Assembly (NCBI GenBank): GCA_934234005.1
Contig: CAKQHC010000003.1
Span: forward strand, 1-35,765
From: an uncultured Methanomassiliicoccales archaeon
Lineage (GTDB): Archaea > Thermoplasmatota > Thermoplasmata > Methanomassiliicoccales > Methanomethylophilaceae
DNA: 35,765 bases
Reading direction: 5' to 3'
The notes under the pieces are model-generated. The model was not told the DNA's origin. It was given only the letters and a program-made list of their open reading frames with translations, and ran no database searches. Positions 22,193-31,575 of the stretch are shown here, one piece after another. The translations under genes were made by a program, and so were the position numbers. Within the stretch, counting starts at the first letter, position 1, and every line of letters starts with the position of its first letter.

Positions 22193-22690
22193 ATGCAGCC
22201 CAATATGCAGAAATATCAGCTGACCGAAGACGAGATGGTCGCACTTCTGAAAAGGGAAAAATACGGCATCATAGCCACCGTCGGACAGGACGGAATGCCT
22301 TACGCAGTTCCTGTGAATTATATCTATCTTGACGGAAAACTGTATTTCCACGGAAGAAAAACCGGAGAGAAAGTCGACAACATCGCCGCAGATCCGAGAT
22401 GCTGTTTCACCGTTGTAACGACCGGAGGCTTTGAATACACGGGCGAGTGGGCCTGCAACACCACAACAGTCTATGAATCCGTTGTAATCCGCGGGAAAGT
22501 GAAAGTCATAGATGACGAAAACGAAAAAATGAGAATTCTCAGAGCAACCGTTGATATTTTGACTCCCAAAAGAAAATCGGACCCTATTAATCCCAAATCG
22601 GTAATGCCTACGTCGATATTCGAAATAACAATCGAATCAATGACCGGAAAATACCACAGACCTATGGAAGGGCATAAAATAGTTAAGTGA
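22193..22690 (+). CDS. NimA-like pyridoxamine 5'-phosphate oxidase family flavoprotein
   Basis: A 165-residue split-barrel FMN-binding protein. The order LLKREKYGIIATVGQDGMPY, AVPVNYIYLDGKLYFHG, then GEKVDNIAADPRCCFTVV is that of the NimA group within the PNPOx-like superfamily, with YESVVIRGKVKVI and a C-terminal EITIESMTGKYHRP. Relatives bind FMN or F420-like cofactors and reduce nitro compounds or act in redox metabolism; the substrate is unknown. ATG 22193 is used; a second Met lies four codons on. No strong ribosome-binding site precedes it, so the message may be short-leadered. A shared hairpin terminator follows at 22691-22711. Confidence 0.85.
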   Translation: MQPNMQKYQLTEDEMVALLKREKYGIIATVGQDGMPYAVPVNYIYLDGKLYFHGRKTGEKVDNIAADPRCCFTVVTTGGFEYTGEWACNTTTVYESVVIRGKVKVIDDENEKMRILRATVDILTPKRKSDPINPKSVMPTSIFEITIESMTGKYHRPMEGHKIVK

Positions 22691-22711
22691 GGGGTGGGTG
22701 CATCCCACCCC
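22691..22711. terminator. Hairpin terminator between convergent genes
   Basis: GGGGTGGG 22691-22698 pairs with CCCACCCC 22704-22711 around a 5-nt loop, directly after the flavoprotein stop and 12 nt past the dnaJ stop on the other strand. It can serve both transcripts. Confidence 0.7.
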
Positions 22712-22723
22712 AAGCAACGGAGT

Positions 22724-23836
22724 TTAATCAAACAGTTTTTTCTTCAGTTTCGACTTGGCTGCGGAAATCTTCGAAGCAGATGCCGACAAACCTGCGGAAG
22801 AGTCCAGTTTCTTCAGCAGTTCTTTATCTTCTTCGGAGACTTTCTTGGGAACGTCGACCGAAACTCTCACGAACATATCTCCCCTAAGAGTGGAATTTGT
22901 CCTGGGAAGTCCTTTGCCCGCGACCCTGAGTACGGTACCTACCTGGGTTCCCGCAGGAATCTTGACAGATACTTTGTCGCCGTCTATGGTCGTAACCACT
23001 TCTTCGCCGCCGAGAACCAGTCTCGGATATGTGGTAACTATTCCCGTCCACAGATTGATGCCGTCGCGTTCAAAGGTCGGATCGTCCTTTATATGAAGGA
23101 CAATGAACAGGTCTCCGGGCTGTCCGCCGTTGTATCCGGCGTTTCCTTTGCCCGCAACCCTCAGACGCTGGCCTTCGTCCATTCCTTTGGGAATGTTAAG
23201 GTCGATATGAGTCTCTTTGTTAACTCTTCCCTGACCGCGGCAGTGCGGACACTTCTCTGCCGAAGAACGTCCGGTACCGTGGCATGCGGGACAGTCACTG
23301 ACGGATACCATATTGCCGAACGGCCCCCTGCGGACCTGTTGTACCTGACCGGAACCTCCGCATGATGAACAGGTGGTAACTTTCCCGTCCTTGCCTCCGG
23401 TTCCCTTACAGTACTCGCAACTGACCGTATGGGGAATGTCCAACTCCACTTTCTTCCCGTTAAGGACCTCTTTGAGAGTCAGCTCCAGATCATACCTGAG
23501 ATCTTCTCCGTCCCTCGGACCGTTACGGGATCTTGAACGGCTTCCGCCTCCGAATATCCCGCCAAAGATATCCCCGAATATGTCGTTCAAATCCACACGG
23601 CTTGCGAAATCATTCATGTCAAATCCGCCGTATTGCGAATTGACACCTTCGAATCCGTATTGGTCGTATGCCGATCTCTTCTGCTCGTCCGACAGCACAT
23701 CGTACGCTTCCGAGATTTCCTTGAACTTCTCCTCGGCATCCGGTTCGGTGGAGACGTCGGGGTGATATTTTTTGGCCAGCTTACGGTAGGCTTTCTTTAT
23801 CTCGTCGGCACTGGCGGTCTTCTCGACCCCCAGCAC
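22724..23836 (-). CDS. dnaJ: Chaperone DnaJ (start disturbed by apparent frameshift)
   Basis: A full type-I DnaJ: J domain with [17 protein letters not shown] (HPD intact), Gly/Phe-rich region, zinc domain with four CxxCxGxG units ([32 protein letters not shown]) and C-terminal substrate-binding domains. It delivers clients to DnaK and stimulates its ATPase. The frame's only standard in-frame start is GTG 23836, which falls inside the J domain and would remove the conserved RDYYEV, although these residues are encoded just upstream in the same frame. The well-placed ATG 23862-23864, after the AGGAGGG ribosome-binding site, is in another frame and hits a stop after eight codons. Removing one base between about 23850 and 23862 would give [13 protein letters not shown]. 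Last gene of grpE-dnaK-dnaJ. Confidence 0.93.
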   Translation of the reverse strand: MLGVEKTASADEIKKAYRKLAKKYHPDVSTEPDAEEKFKEISEAYDVLSDEQKRSAYDQYGFEGVNSQYGGFDMNDFASRVDLNDIFGDIFGGIFGGGSRSRSRNGPRDGEDLRYDLELTLKEVLNGKKVELDIPHTVSCEYCKGTGGKDGKVTTCSSCGGSGQVQQVRRGPFGNMVSVSDCPACHGTGRSSAEKCPHCRGQGRVNKETHIDLNIPKGMDEGQRLRVAGKGNAGYNGGQPGDLFIVLHIKDDPTFERDGINLWTGIVTTYPRLVLGGEEVVTTIDGDKVSVKIPAGTQVGTVLRVAGKGLPRTNSTLRGDMFVRVSVDVPKKVSEEDKELLKKLDSSAGLSASASKISAAKSKLKKKLFD

Positions 23837-23871
23837 CTCATAGTAGTCCCTCGGCGTCTCTCATCCCTCCT

Positions 23872-25734
23872 TCATTCGTCGTCTACGATTTTGTAGTCCG
23901 CATCGACGAAGTCTCCCTTGGGGGACTCCTGGGACGCCTGTTTGGCATCCTGCTGAGGTCCGGCTCCCGCCTGTGCGCCCTGCTGGGATGCTTCCTGATA
24001 GACTTTCTGGCTGACGGGACCCATGGCCTTCATCAGCGCATCGATCTTGGCTTTGATGTCATCGACATTGTCGGTCTTGTTGGCTGCTTCGAGATCGTTG
24101 ATTGCAGCTTCGATTCCGGCCCTCTCCTGCTGCGTGACTTTGTCACCGAGCTCGTCAAGAGACTTCTTGACAGTGTATACTGCAGTCTCGGCCTGGTTGT
24201 GAACTTCAATCAGTTCAACTTTCTTCTTGTCCGCATCGGCATACTGTTCAGCCTGCTTGACAAGATCGTCGATCTCTTCTTTGCTGAGCTTGTTGGACGA
24301 GGCAATGGTAATCTTCTGCTCCTTTCCGGTTCCCTTGTCCTTTGCGGAAACATTGATGATTCCGTTTGCATCGATATCGAAGGTAACTTCGATCTGAGGG
24401 ACTCCGCGGGGTGCGGGAGGTATTCCGTCAAGGATGAATTTACCGAGAGACGTGTTGTCTGCGGCCATCTGCCTCTCTCCCTGGACAATGTTGATTTCAA
24501 CAGAGGGCTGGTTGTCGGCTGCAGTGGAGAACACCTGTGATTTCTTGGTAGGAATCGTAGTGTTCCTGTCGATCAGTTTGGTAGCAACGCCTCCGAGAGT
24601 CTCGATACCGAGAGACAGAGGAGTAACATCTAGAAGCAGGACATCTTTGACTTCTCCGGCAAGGACTGCTCCCTGAACTGCCGCACCCATGGAAACGCAT
24701 TCCATAGGATCGATTCCGCGCTGAATCTTGGGTCCGACAACGGATTCCACGAAACTCTGGACGATAGGCATTCTGGTAGGTCCTCCGACCATGATGATTT
24801 TGTCGATGTCATCGTTCTTGAGTCCGGCATCGTTGATTGCCTGGACGATGGGTGCTTTACACCTGGAAACGATAGGTTCGACAATCTCTTCCAGTTTGGC
24901 TCTGGTAAGAGTCTGGACGAGATGCTTGGGTCCGGATGCGTCTGCGGAGATGAAAGGCAGGTTGATCTCGGTCTGCATTGTGGTGGACAGTTCGATCTTT
25001 GCCTTCTCGCATGCTTCCCTGACTCTCCAGAAAGCCATGTTGTCTTTGGAGAGATCTATTCCGGTCTCTTTCTGGAATTCGCCCATGACATATTTTGTCA
25101 GAGCCTCATCCATATCGGATCCTCCGAGCTGCGTGTCTCCGCTTGTGGAGAGGACTTCGAAGACTCCGTCGCTGAAGTCCATGATTGTCACATCGAGTGT
25201 TCCTCCTCCGAGGTCGAAGACCATGATTTTCTGTTCGACGTCCGATTTGTCGAGACCGTATGCCAATGCCGCAGCTGTGGGCTCGTTGATGATACGGACT
25301 ACTTCAAGACCCGCGATTGCACCGGCATCCTTGGTTGCCTGCCTCTGGTTGTCGTTGAAGTATGCAGGAACGGTAATGACTGCTTTATCTACGGGCTCTG
25401 CAAGATATGATTCTGCGTCTTTCTTGATTTTCTGGAGGATGAATGCGGAAATCTGCTGGGGAGTGTACTCTTTTCCGAGTGCGGTTACCTTCTCATTGGA
25501 TCCCATTTTCCTCTTGACATTCTTGATTGTTCCGTCGGGGTTTGTTACTGCCTGCCTGCGTGCGGGCTCTCCGACCAAGAGCTGTCCGTCTTTCGTGAAT
25601 GCCACGTACGAAGGGAAGGATTTCCCTCCGACACTTGTTCCCTCTGCGCTGGGGATCATTGTGGGCCTTCCTCCCTCCATGATGGAGGCGGCCGAGTTGC
25701 TTGTTCCCAAATCAATTCCAATAATTCTTGACAT
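23872..25734 (-). CDS. dnaK: Chaperone DnaK (Hsp70)
   Basis: A 620-residue Hsp70. Nucleotide-binding domain: [18 protein letters not shown] at the N-terminus, [30 protein letters not shown] and [14 protein letters not shown]. The linker [18 protein letters not shown] and the peptide-binding domain follow, and the C-terminus ends in an acidic tail after a Q/A/G-rich stretch ([17 protein letters not shown]), as in bacterial DnaK. ATP-driven folding with DnaJ and GrpE. The start overlaps the stop of grpE by one base (TAATG). DnaK is found in some archaea by transfer from bacteria, and this operon has the bacterial gene order. Full length and apparently active. Confidence 0.97.
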   Translation of the reverse strand: MSRIIGIDLGTSNSAASIMEGGRPTMIPSAEGTSVGGKSFPSYVAFTKDGQLLVGEPARRQAVTNPDGTIKNVKRKMGSNEKVTALGKEYTPQQISAFILQKIKKDAESYLAEPVDKAVITVPAYFNDNQRQATKDAGAIAGLEVVRIINEPTAAALAYGLDKSDVEQKIMVFDLGGGTLDVTIMDFSDGVFEVLSTSGDTQLGGSDMDEALTKYVMGEFQKETGIDLSKDNMAFWRVREACEKAKIELSTTMQTEINLPFISADASGPKHLVQTLTRAKLEEIVEPIVSRCKAPIVQAINDAGLKNDDIDKIIMVGGPTRMPIVQSFVESVVGPKIQRGIDPMECVSMGAAVQGAVLAGEVKDVLLLDVTPLSLGIETLGGVATKLIDRNTTIPTKKSQVFSTAADNQPSVEINIVQGERQMAADNTSLGKFILDGIPPAPRGVPQIEVTFDIDANGIINVSAKDKGTGKEQKITIASSNKLSKEEIDDLVKQAEQYADADKKKVELIEVHNQAETAVYTVKKSLDELGDKVTQQERAGIEAAINDLEAANKTDNVDDIKAKIDALMKAMGPVSQKVYQEASQQGAQAGAGPQQDAKQASQESPKGDFVDADYKIVDDE

Positions 25735-26258
25735 TACTGCTCACCTTCCTTCTTTTTAGTGACTTTTACTTTTGAATATCTCAGAACCTTTCCGTTAAGT
25801 GTGTATCCTTTAAGGAACGTTTCTGCGATTTTGTTGTCCTCCTCTCCTTCGACTGTACACAGGGCTTCGTGCATGTTGGGGTCAAAGTCCCCGTCGGCGG
25901 GAATTTCCTTGAGTCCGTTTGATTCGAGAAGTTTCATCAGGTTGTTCCTGACACCTCTGATTCCTTTGACGAACTCGGTTTCTTCGCCGGCTATACTCAA
26001 CGCACGATCCAGATCGTCTACTATGGTCAGAAGCTCCTCCACGAGTTTGGACGTGGCGTACTTCTTGTACTCCTCTGTTTCGCGCTGTGTCCTCTTGCGA
26101 TAATTGTCGAAGTCTGCCTGCAGCCTCCTTGCCAGATCCAGATACTTCTGTGCCTGTTCCTGGGCCTCCTTCAGCGGGTCGGCCTGGGGTTCCTCGGGCT
26201 GCTCTTCCTGCTGCACCTCTTCCTGTGCTTCTTCCATTTTTTCAGACTTATCAGTCAT
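25734..26258 (-). CDS. grpE: Nucleotide exchange factor GrpE
   Basis: A 174-residue GrpE. A long glutamate/glutamine-rich N-terminal tail (about 1-45) precedes the coiled-coil dimer helix ([20 protein letters not shown]) and the C-terminal beta domain ([19 protein letters not shown], then VLRYSKVKV). It releases ADP from DnaK. The stop overlaps the dnaK start. 65 bp separate it from the thermosome gene, with a hairpin in between, so grpE may have its own promoter or be reached by read-through. Confidence 0.95.
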   Translation of the reverse strand: MTDKSEKMEEAQEEVQQEEQPEEPQADPLKEAQEQAQKYLDLARRLQADFDNYRKRTQRETEEYKKYATSKLVEELLTIVDDLDRALSIAGEETEFVKGIRGVRNNLMKLLESNGLKEIPADGDFDPNMHEALCTVEGEEDNKIAETFLKGYTLNGKVLRYSKVKVTKKKEGEQ

Positions 26259-26291
26259 CGCTATGCCTTCTTTAGTCGGTGGACAAATAAT

Positions 26292-26307
26292 GAGGGGTCT
26301 CCCCCTC
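26292..26307 (-). terminator. Hairpin between thermosome and grpE
   Basis: GAGGGG 26292-26297 pairs with CCCCTC 26302-26307. Read on the minus strand it comes 17 nt after the thermosome stop and is followed by ATTATTT, a weak T-tract. It probably ends or thins thermosome transcripts before grpE. Confidence 0.6.
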
Positions 26308-26323
26308 GGTTTGTTTAATGTTT

Positions 26324-27955
26324 TCAGTCATCCATTCCGGGGGGCATTCCGCCCTCTCCGACCTGGGGTGTGGGGCTTCCGCGTGCGGCGATGACATCGT
26401 CAATCCTGAGGATCATGACTGCTGCATCGGTTGCGGAGTTGATGGCCTGTTTACCGATCCTGTAGGGTTCGATAACATTGAGGGCCTTCATATCCTCGAC
26501 TTTGCCGGTGTAGGGGTTGAATCCTGCGTATACTTTTCCGGCTTTGTGCTGTTTCCTCATCTCGATGACGACATCGATGGGGTCGTGACCTGCATTCTCT
26601 GCAAGAGTGGAGGGAATGATTTCCATTGCGGAAGCATATGCTTCGATTGCAATCTGCTCTCTTCCTCCGACGGATGCGGCATAGTCGCGGAGCTGCATTG
26701 CAATCTCCATTGCAGTGGATCCTCCGCCGGTAACCATCATTCCGTCTTCGATTGCTACTTTGACAACAGACCATGCATCAACGAGCGATCTCTCGACTTC
26801 GTCTGCAACGTGGTTGGTTCCTCCCCTGACGAGAACGGAAACGGTCTTGGGTTCTTTGACACCCATGATGAAGGTCATTTCCTCGTCCTCGACTTTCTTA
26901 AGCTCGACTTTCTCTGCGTATCCGAGATCGGATGCGTCGATTTCGCTGATCTTGTTGATGATGTTGGCGCCAGTGGACCTTCCGAGTCTCTCCATATCGG
27001 ATTTCTTGACACGGCGGCATGCATAAATTCCCGCTTTGGCGAAGAAGTGCTGCGCAAGGTCGTCGATTCCTTTCTGGCAGAAGACAACGTTTGCTCCGGA
27101 TGCTTTGACTTTCTCGACCATGTCCTTCAGCATCCTCTCTTCCTCTGCAATGAATGCGGAGAGCTGGGAAGGATCGGTGATCTGAATCTTTGCATCAACT
27201 TCGGTCTTCTTGACTTCGAAGGGTGCATCAATCAGTGCAATCTTTGCGTTCTCGACACATTTGGGCATGTTCTGCTGAACGGGCTCTTTATCGATGATAA
27301 GTCCTTTGACGATGTAGGACTCTTCCATCTTGGCACCGGATTTCTTTACGGTCTGGATATTCTTCAGGTCAACTGTGTATTTTCCGTCCTTGTCTTTGTC
27401 GACAACGGTCTTAACTGCGTCGACAACCATCTTTCCGAAGTAGTCTTTGGCAGAGTTGACCTGTTTGGACAGCATAGCGGTCTGTGCGATGAGTTCCAAA
27501 GTGGCCTCGTCGTCGATGGAGACTTTCATTGCTACGTTCTTGAGTACTTCCTGAGCCTTCTCGTTGGCGCGCCTGTATCCCGCAGCTATGATTGTGGGAT
27601 GTACGTTGGCGTCAATCAGATCGGTAGCTTTCTTGAGGAGTTCTCCGGCGATGATGACGGATGTAGTTGTTCCGTCTCCGACCTCTGCGTCCTGGGTCTT
27701 GGCGACCTCGACGAGCATCTTCGCTGCGGGGTGCTGGACATCCATCTCTTTCAAGATGGTCACACCGTCGTTGGTGATGACAACGTCTCCGAGGGAATCG
27801 ACAAGCATTTTGTCCATTCCGCGGGGGCCGAGGCTGCTTCTTACTGAATCGGAGATTGCGCGGGCTGCAGTAATGTTGTTGAACTGTGCGTCTTTGCCTT
27901 TCTCCCTCTTTGTTCCTTCTCTAAGGATAATGACTGGGGCGTTACCCATTCCCAT
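26324..27955 (-). CDS. Thermosome subunit (group II chaperonin)
   Basis: A 543-residue archaeal chaperonin. The N-terminus contains [11 protein letters not shown] and [20 protein letters not shown], then the ATPase motif [16 protein letters not shown] (about 84-99). The apical and intermediate domains follow, with [13 protein letters not shown], and the C-terminal region contains [20 protein letters not shown]. The tail ends in a short Gly/Met-rich [11 protein letters not shown]. It forms the double-ring, lid-built folding cage. GGAGG 8 nt before ATG 27955 is the ribosome-binding site. It lies just upstream of grpE-dnaK-dnaJ on the same strand, so both chaperone systems form one island. Confidence 0.96.
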   Translation of the reverse strand: MGMGNAPVIILREGTKREKGKDAQFNNITAARAISDSVRSSLGPRGMDKMLVDSLGDVVITNDGVTILKEMDVQHPAAKMLVEVAKTQDAEVGDGTTTSVIIAGELLKKATDLIDANVHPTIIAAGYRRANEKAQEVLKNVAMKVSIDDEATLELIAQTAMLSKQVNSAKDYFGKMVVDAVKTVVDKDKDGKYTVDLKNIQTVKKSGAKMEESYIVKGLIIDKEPVQQNMPKCVENAKIALIDAPFEVKKTEVDAKIQITDPSQLSAFIAEEERMLKDMVEKVKASGANVVFCQKGIDDLAQHFFAKAGIYACRRVKKSDMERLGRSTGANIINKISEIDASDLGYAEKVELKKVEDEEMTFIMGVKEPKTVSVLVRGGTNHVADEVERSLVDAWSVVKVAIEDGMMVTGGGSTAMEIAMQLRDYAASVGGREQIAIEAYASAMEIIPSTLAENAGHDPIDVVIEMRKQHKAGKVYAGFNPYTGKVEDMKALNVIEPYRIGKQAINSATDAAVMILRIDDVIAARGSPTPQVGEGGMPPGMDD

Positions 27956-27969
27956 ATTATTTTCCTCCG

Positions 27970-28026
27970 TTACTATTCCATTACCTGGAATTACTAAGTA
28001 AGATAAAGTTTGTTCTTCTATATAAA
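27970..28026 (-). promoter_or_regulatory. Thermosome promoter with inverted repeat near the start site
   Basis: TTTATATA on the minus strand (28026-28019) is a strong TATA box, placing transcription start near 27997 and leaving a leader of about 40 nt. ATTCC 27975-27979 and GGAAT 27987-27991 form an inverted repeat just after the start, within a longer imperfect palindrome (TTACTA...TAGTAA sides). This is a natural position for a heat-shock repressor. Confidence 0.5.
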
Positions 28027-28103
28027 TGTAATTGATTCACAGTCATACGGAACAAGAATCGGTACAAAAGAAACGGGTTGAGATATTCCAACCCGTAATA
28101 AGT

Positions 28104-29984
28104 TTAATTAGCGCTTGTATTCAACCACAATACCGGAGCAATAGCATACGGCGCGTATACGACGTTGGAATGCATTTCGTTTGAAGGATAGTACTTATCT
28201 GGGAATGTTTGGTTGCTACGATGAAAACAATCAATTGTGCCACCGAATGGTACTGTTTTCATTCCATTCGTGCTATTACGTTTTTCCTTTCCCATAGTTA
28301 GGAACATCAAATCAAAACTACAACTGACTGGCGAATCTTTACCGGACATAGGACTTATACTTCCGCCCAACGCAAGATAATAATCAGATGATATGAAATC
28401 TATAATCGTATCCCTAATATTGAATATTTCGATATCGCTCTCTTCAAGCAACATAATTCTGTCTTTGACAGCTTTGGTTTTAATATTACTATAAGGGTTG
28501 CTTACCGATTCGTCGAACTCCAAATACTTAAACTCATGCTCGGTCTCTACAATTAAACCGCGCTGAAGTTCCGTAAACGCAGTCGTATAGAAAGAATTGT
28601 TCAGCCAATCTCTTATGTCGCTGTACTCCCAATCGGACATGTAATGTTTCTTGCCGTCATCGCCCAATTCTTCATTTACATAATGTTCGGTATTGTCGAT
28701 CTCCTCTGTAACACCGTAAAAGTTGAACGGCTTGAAATCAATCAGCAGATTGGCCATAATCATAACCTTGTCGTCATGGAATTTGTTACCCTTTACGATT
28801 TTCCATTCGACATCATCGAAACTAAACCAATATGAGCCTGCTTCATACCCATTAGATATTTGGTAATCGTGTGCGGTTCTAACTTTAACACAACGATACT
28901 TTGTTTCGTCGAGTATTACATCTTGGAACAGAGTCATATTGGGCCCCTGACCATAATCGCCGCATGAGAGCCAATCGTTGATTGGAATGTCTTTAACAAA
29001 ACCATTCAGCTTTGTAACTAAAGACTCGTCAATGATGTGGGTCTGGGGGTACTTTCCGAATAATATCTTTTTCGTTCCCCCTGTGTACGTTACATCCGAC
29101 TTTTCTTCCCATTGTGCAAATAATCTCAGATCATTACATACAGGCTTGTCAAAATCATACAAACCGTCTTTGGTTATCCAACTTACGAGCTTAAATCCGC
29201 CAACGGTTTCATCAGAGGGGCGGTTTACTTTTTCACCGGACAATACCTCTGCAACAATAGGATTTCTTCCGTCGCAATATTCGAATGTAACATTGTATTT
29301 CACATCCCATTTCGCAACGAGGTTAACGTCTTTCCTCACATACTCTTTTATTTCGGTTATGACGGAACCGTCATCGGTCTTCCATCCTGCAAAATAGATT
29401 TCTTCCTTCACAGGATTTGGCAATTTGATTGGAAATACCGATAAACTATCAAAATTGTGCGGAACAAATTCATCCTCGTTGAACTGTCCGCCGACAAGAT
29501 CGTAATTTATCGAATACAATGCCTCCACAACTACGAATACGGAAAAGCTATCTGTTTCAAAAACAACTTTGTCTCCGTGCTTCTCGGCAAGAATCCTATC
29601 CACGCCGGAACCGTGGAAATGGTATACCTCAAGATCCCTGTCCGTTTCGAACGGAATGTTTATGGTAACTCTGACCTTTCCGTCAGGCATTGCCTTGACT
29701 CCGTCATTGATGACCGATATGTCATAAGCAGCTGTTTTGACACCTTCTTTAAAACCGTTTGTTTTCATAGTGTTCAGGTGGTCATCAGTTATTTCGATTG
29801 TTTTCGATTCGATGACACTGCCTTCTTTAAAGGCGCCTTTGACCGTTACTCCTGTGTCGTCGTCTGCTAATTCAATCGAATTGTCTTCGGAATCTGACAG
29901 CAAAAAATACGCACCTGCACATATGATTGCTACCGCACAGACGAGCACAACCGCGATTATCTTTGGATTTGTGTCGATTTGCAT
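28104..29984 (-). CDS. Membrane-anchored surface protein with InlB-type repeats and DUF6273-like domain
   Basis: From ATG 29984 the product has 626 residues. It opens with MQIDTNPK and a single hydrophobic segment (IIAVVLVCAVAIICAGAYFL), an uncleaved anchor or signal. Next is an acidic linker and a strand-rich region (about 35-155). Two units of the Listeria-Bacteroides (InlB B) repeat follow, the first ending in FAGWKTDDGSVI then VNLVAKW, the second in LVSWITKDGLYDFDKP then LRLFAQW. The C-terminal half resembles DUF6273, with WSFDDVEWKIVKG-like, DWEYSDIRDWLNNSFY and a closing APVLWL. Such proteins are common on gut archaea and bacteria and may bind surfaces or host material. A TATA-like TATTATAAA at about 30006-30014 fits a leaderless start at 29984; ATG 30008 would overlap it. 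Single gene. Confidence 0.75.
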   Translation of the reverse strand: MQIDTNPKIIAVVLVCAVAIICAGAYFLLSDSEDNSIELADDDTGVTVKGAFKEGSVIESKTIEITDDHLNTMKTNGFKEGVKTAAYDISVINDGVKAMPDGKVRVTINIPFETDRDLEVYHFHGSGVDRILAEKHGDKVVFETDSFSVFVVVEALYSINYDLVGGQFNEDEFVPHNFDSLSVFPIKLPNPVKEEIYFAGWKTDDGSVITEIKEYVRKDVNLVAKWDVKYNVTFEYCDGRNPIVAEVLSGEKVNRPSDETVGGFKLVSWITKDGLYDFDKPVCNDLRLFAQWEEKSDVTYTGGTKKILFGKYPQTHIIDESLVTKLNGFVKDIPINDWLSCGDYGQGPNMTLFQDVILDETKYRCVKVRTAHDYQISNGYEAGSYWFSFDDVEWKIVKGNKFHDDKVMIMANLLIDFKPFNFYGVTEEIDNTEHYVNEELGDDGKKHYMSDWEYSDIRDWLNNSFYTTAFTELQRGLIVETEHEFKYLEFDESVSNPYSNIKTKAVKDRIMLLEESDIEIFNIRDTIIDFISSDYYLALGGSISPMSGKDSPVSCSFDLMFLTMGKEKRNSTNGMKTVPFGGTIDCFHRSNQTFPDKYYPSNEMHSNVVYAPYAIAPVLWLNTSAN

Positions 29985-30180
29985 GCGAACAGCAGATATT
30001 GTAATCATTTATAATAGTCTGTAAACCGGTCACAACACATTCATACTGCTGAATGGAGGATTTTCAATCGAACGGATTGCAATACTGTACTGAAAATAGA
30101 TTGGCAAAAGATGAAAAAATTAATGCTAAAAATATTAGCATAAGAAATTTATAAAAAAAATAATTTGCATTACTAAAGAC

Positions 30181-31575
30181 ATGGCAGGATTTGTCGGAAG
30201 AAGAACAGAATTGTCTCGGTTGGAAAACATATGGAATAGTGAATTAAACAAATCCTGTGTTGTATATGGTCGTCGCCGTGTAGGCAAATCCGAGTTGCTT
30301 ATCCAATTTTGTATGAACAAAAGAGCGCTTTATGTAGAATGCATACAAGAATCTCTTGCAAATAACATGAGAAACATAGCTAAATCTCTGTCTCTCCTGG
30401 ATGGAAAAGAACGGAAAGGATACGAATATATCGTAGATGCTTTGGAAGACGTGTTTCATTTATGTGCAACAGAAAAAACGGTTGTCGTTATGGACGAAAT
30501 ACCGTATCTTATCCAACAGGCTTCGCATGTCGCATCTGCATTGCAACATTTTGTAGACAGAATTAACAGAGAAACAGACTCTATGATAATTATCTGCGGC
30601 TCATTCATGAGTATAATGTTAAAAGAAACCACAGACTACAGCAAACCTTTGTACGGCCGCTTCAGTCATTACTTCAAGATAGAACCGCTAACTCTTACAG
30701 AATGCGTAGAATTTCATCCGAAAATGTCAAAAATTGATCAAACAAAACTGTATCTCACCGTAGGCGGGATTCCCAAATACCATCTTGATTCAAATGTTGA
30801 ATCATATAAAGAATATGTCATGAAACATTTCTTTTCCCGCTTCGAAGCTGATTTGATCGATGAAGCAAAATTTCTGATTTCGGGAGAATTCGTACCCGCT
30901 GAAAGATATTTATCAATCCTTACTGCAATTTCCGATGGCGCCACATCTGCAAAAACGATATCTGAAAAGTCTAAAATCGAGAGAATGACCTGTTCCAACT
31001 GTCTGTCAAATCTGTGTGACGCCGGCATTGTTCAAAAAATACCTGCGATGTTTGATGCTCCCATACGTCCTGTATACAGAATAGCAGACAATCTCACGGA
31101 TTTTGTCCAAAGTATATGTTCCGATTCGCGCAATCTCGCACTTCGTAACGCTTCAGAGATTTTCGATATGCTGACACCTAAAATCAATACGTTTCTGGGC
31201 CAAAGATTTGAAGAGATTTGTTTAGAATACACAACATGCCACTGGAAATGTCTGCATATCGGTAAATGGTGGGGAGTGGACAAAGAAAAAGAAACACACA
31301 AAATTGACATTGCCGCTGTAGTTATGGAGTCGGATGCAAGATTTGCATTGTTCGGAGAGTGCAAATTCAGAAACAAGCCTTTGGGAACCTCCGTCTACAG
31401 TAAACTGGTTTCCGATTCGGAACTGGTAAAAACAGATTTGCCGAAAAAATTTGTTTTGTTCTCTTCGTCCGGATTTACAGAAGATTTGAAAGATATCGAA
31501 GATGAAGGGGCGGTGACTTTGGTAGATCTTGACAATCTCTTAAAGTCGGACCGCAACCCCTCCGAATCACTCTGA
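30181..31575 (+). CDS. Archaeal AAA ATPase with DUF234-type C-terminal domain
   Basis: A 464-residue ATPase of the archaeal type (FVGRRTELSRLENIW at the N-terminus). Walker A is VYGRRRVGKSELLIQF (about 23-38), Walker B is VVVMDEIPYL (about 101-110), and IICGSFMSIM is the sensor strand. A winged helix (about 255-300) and a DUF234 region follow, in which HKIDIAAVVM and FALFGECKFR provide a D...ExK pattern of a PD-(D/E)XK-like nuclease fold. Function of the family is unknown; it is numerous and patchy in archaea. A TTTATAAA box at about 30147-30154 lies some 30 nt before ATG 30181, so the message is nearly leaderless. Its 3' end overlaps gltB, on the other strand, by 9 bp. Confidence 0.88.
   Translation: MAGFVGRRTELSRLENIWNSELNKSCVVYGRRRVGKSELLIQFCMNKRALYVECIQESLANNMRNIAKSLSLLDGKERKGYEYIVDALEDVFHLCATEKTVVVMDEIPYLIQQASHVASALQHFVDRINRETDSMIIICGSFMSIMLKETTDYSKPLYGRFSHYFKIEPLTLTECVEFHPKMSKIDQTKLYLTVGGIPKYHLDSNVESYKEYVMKHFFSRFEADLIDEAKFLISGEFVPAERYLSILTAISDGATSAKTISEKSKIERMTCSNCLSNLCDAGIVQKIPAMFDAPIRPVYRIADNLTDFVQSICSDSRNLALRNASEIFDMLTPKINTFLGQRFEEICLEYTTCHWKCLHIGKWWGVDKEKETHKIDIAAVVMESDARFALFGECKFRNKPLGTSVYSKLVSDSELVKTDLPKKFVLFSSSGFTEDLKDIEDEGAVTLVDLDNLLKSDRNPSESL

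Noticed and set aside
24728-25759. 343-codon plus-strand ORF opposite dnaK
   Set aside because: A shadow of the dnaK coding strand, a well-known effect in Hsp70 genes.
26318-27847. Long open frame on the plus strand opposite the thermosome
   Set aside because: It is a codon-bias shadow of the thermosome gene; its cysteine-rich product matches nothing and no promoter or ribosome-binding site is seen.
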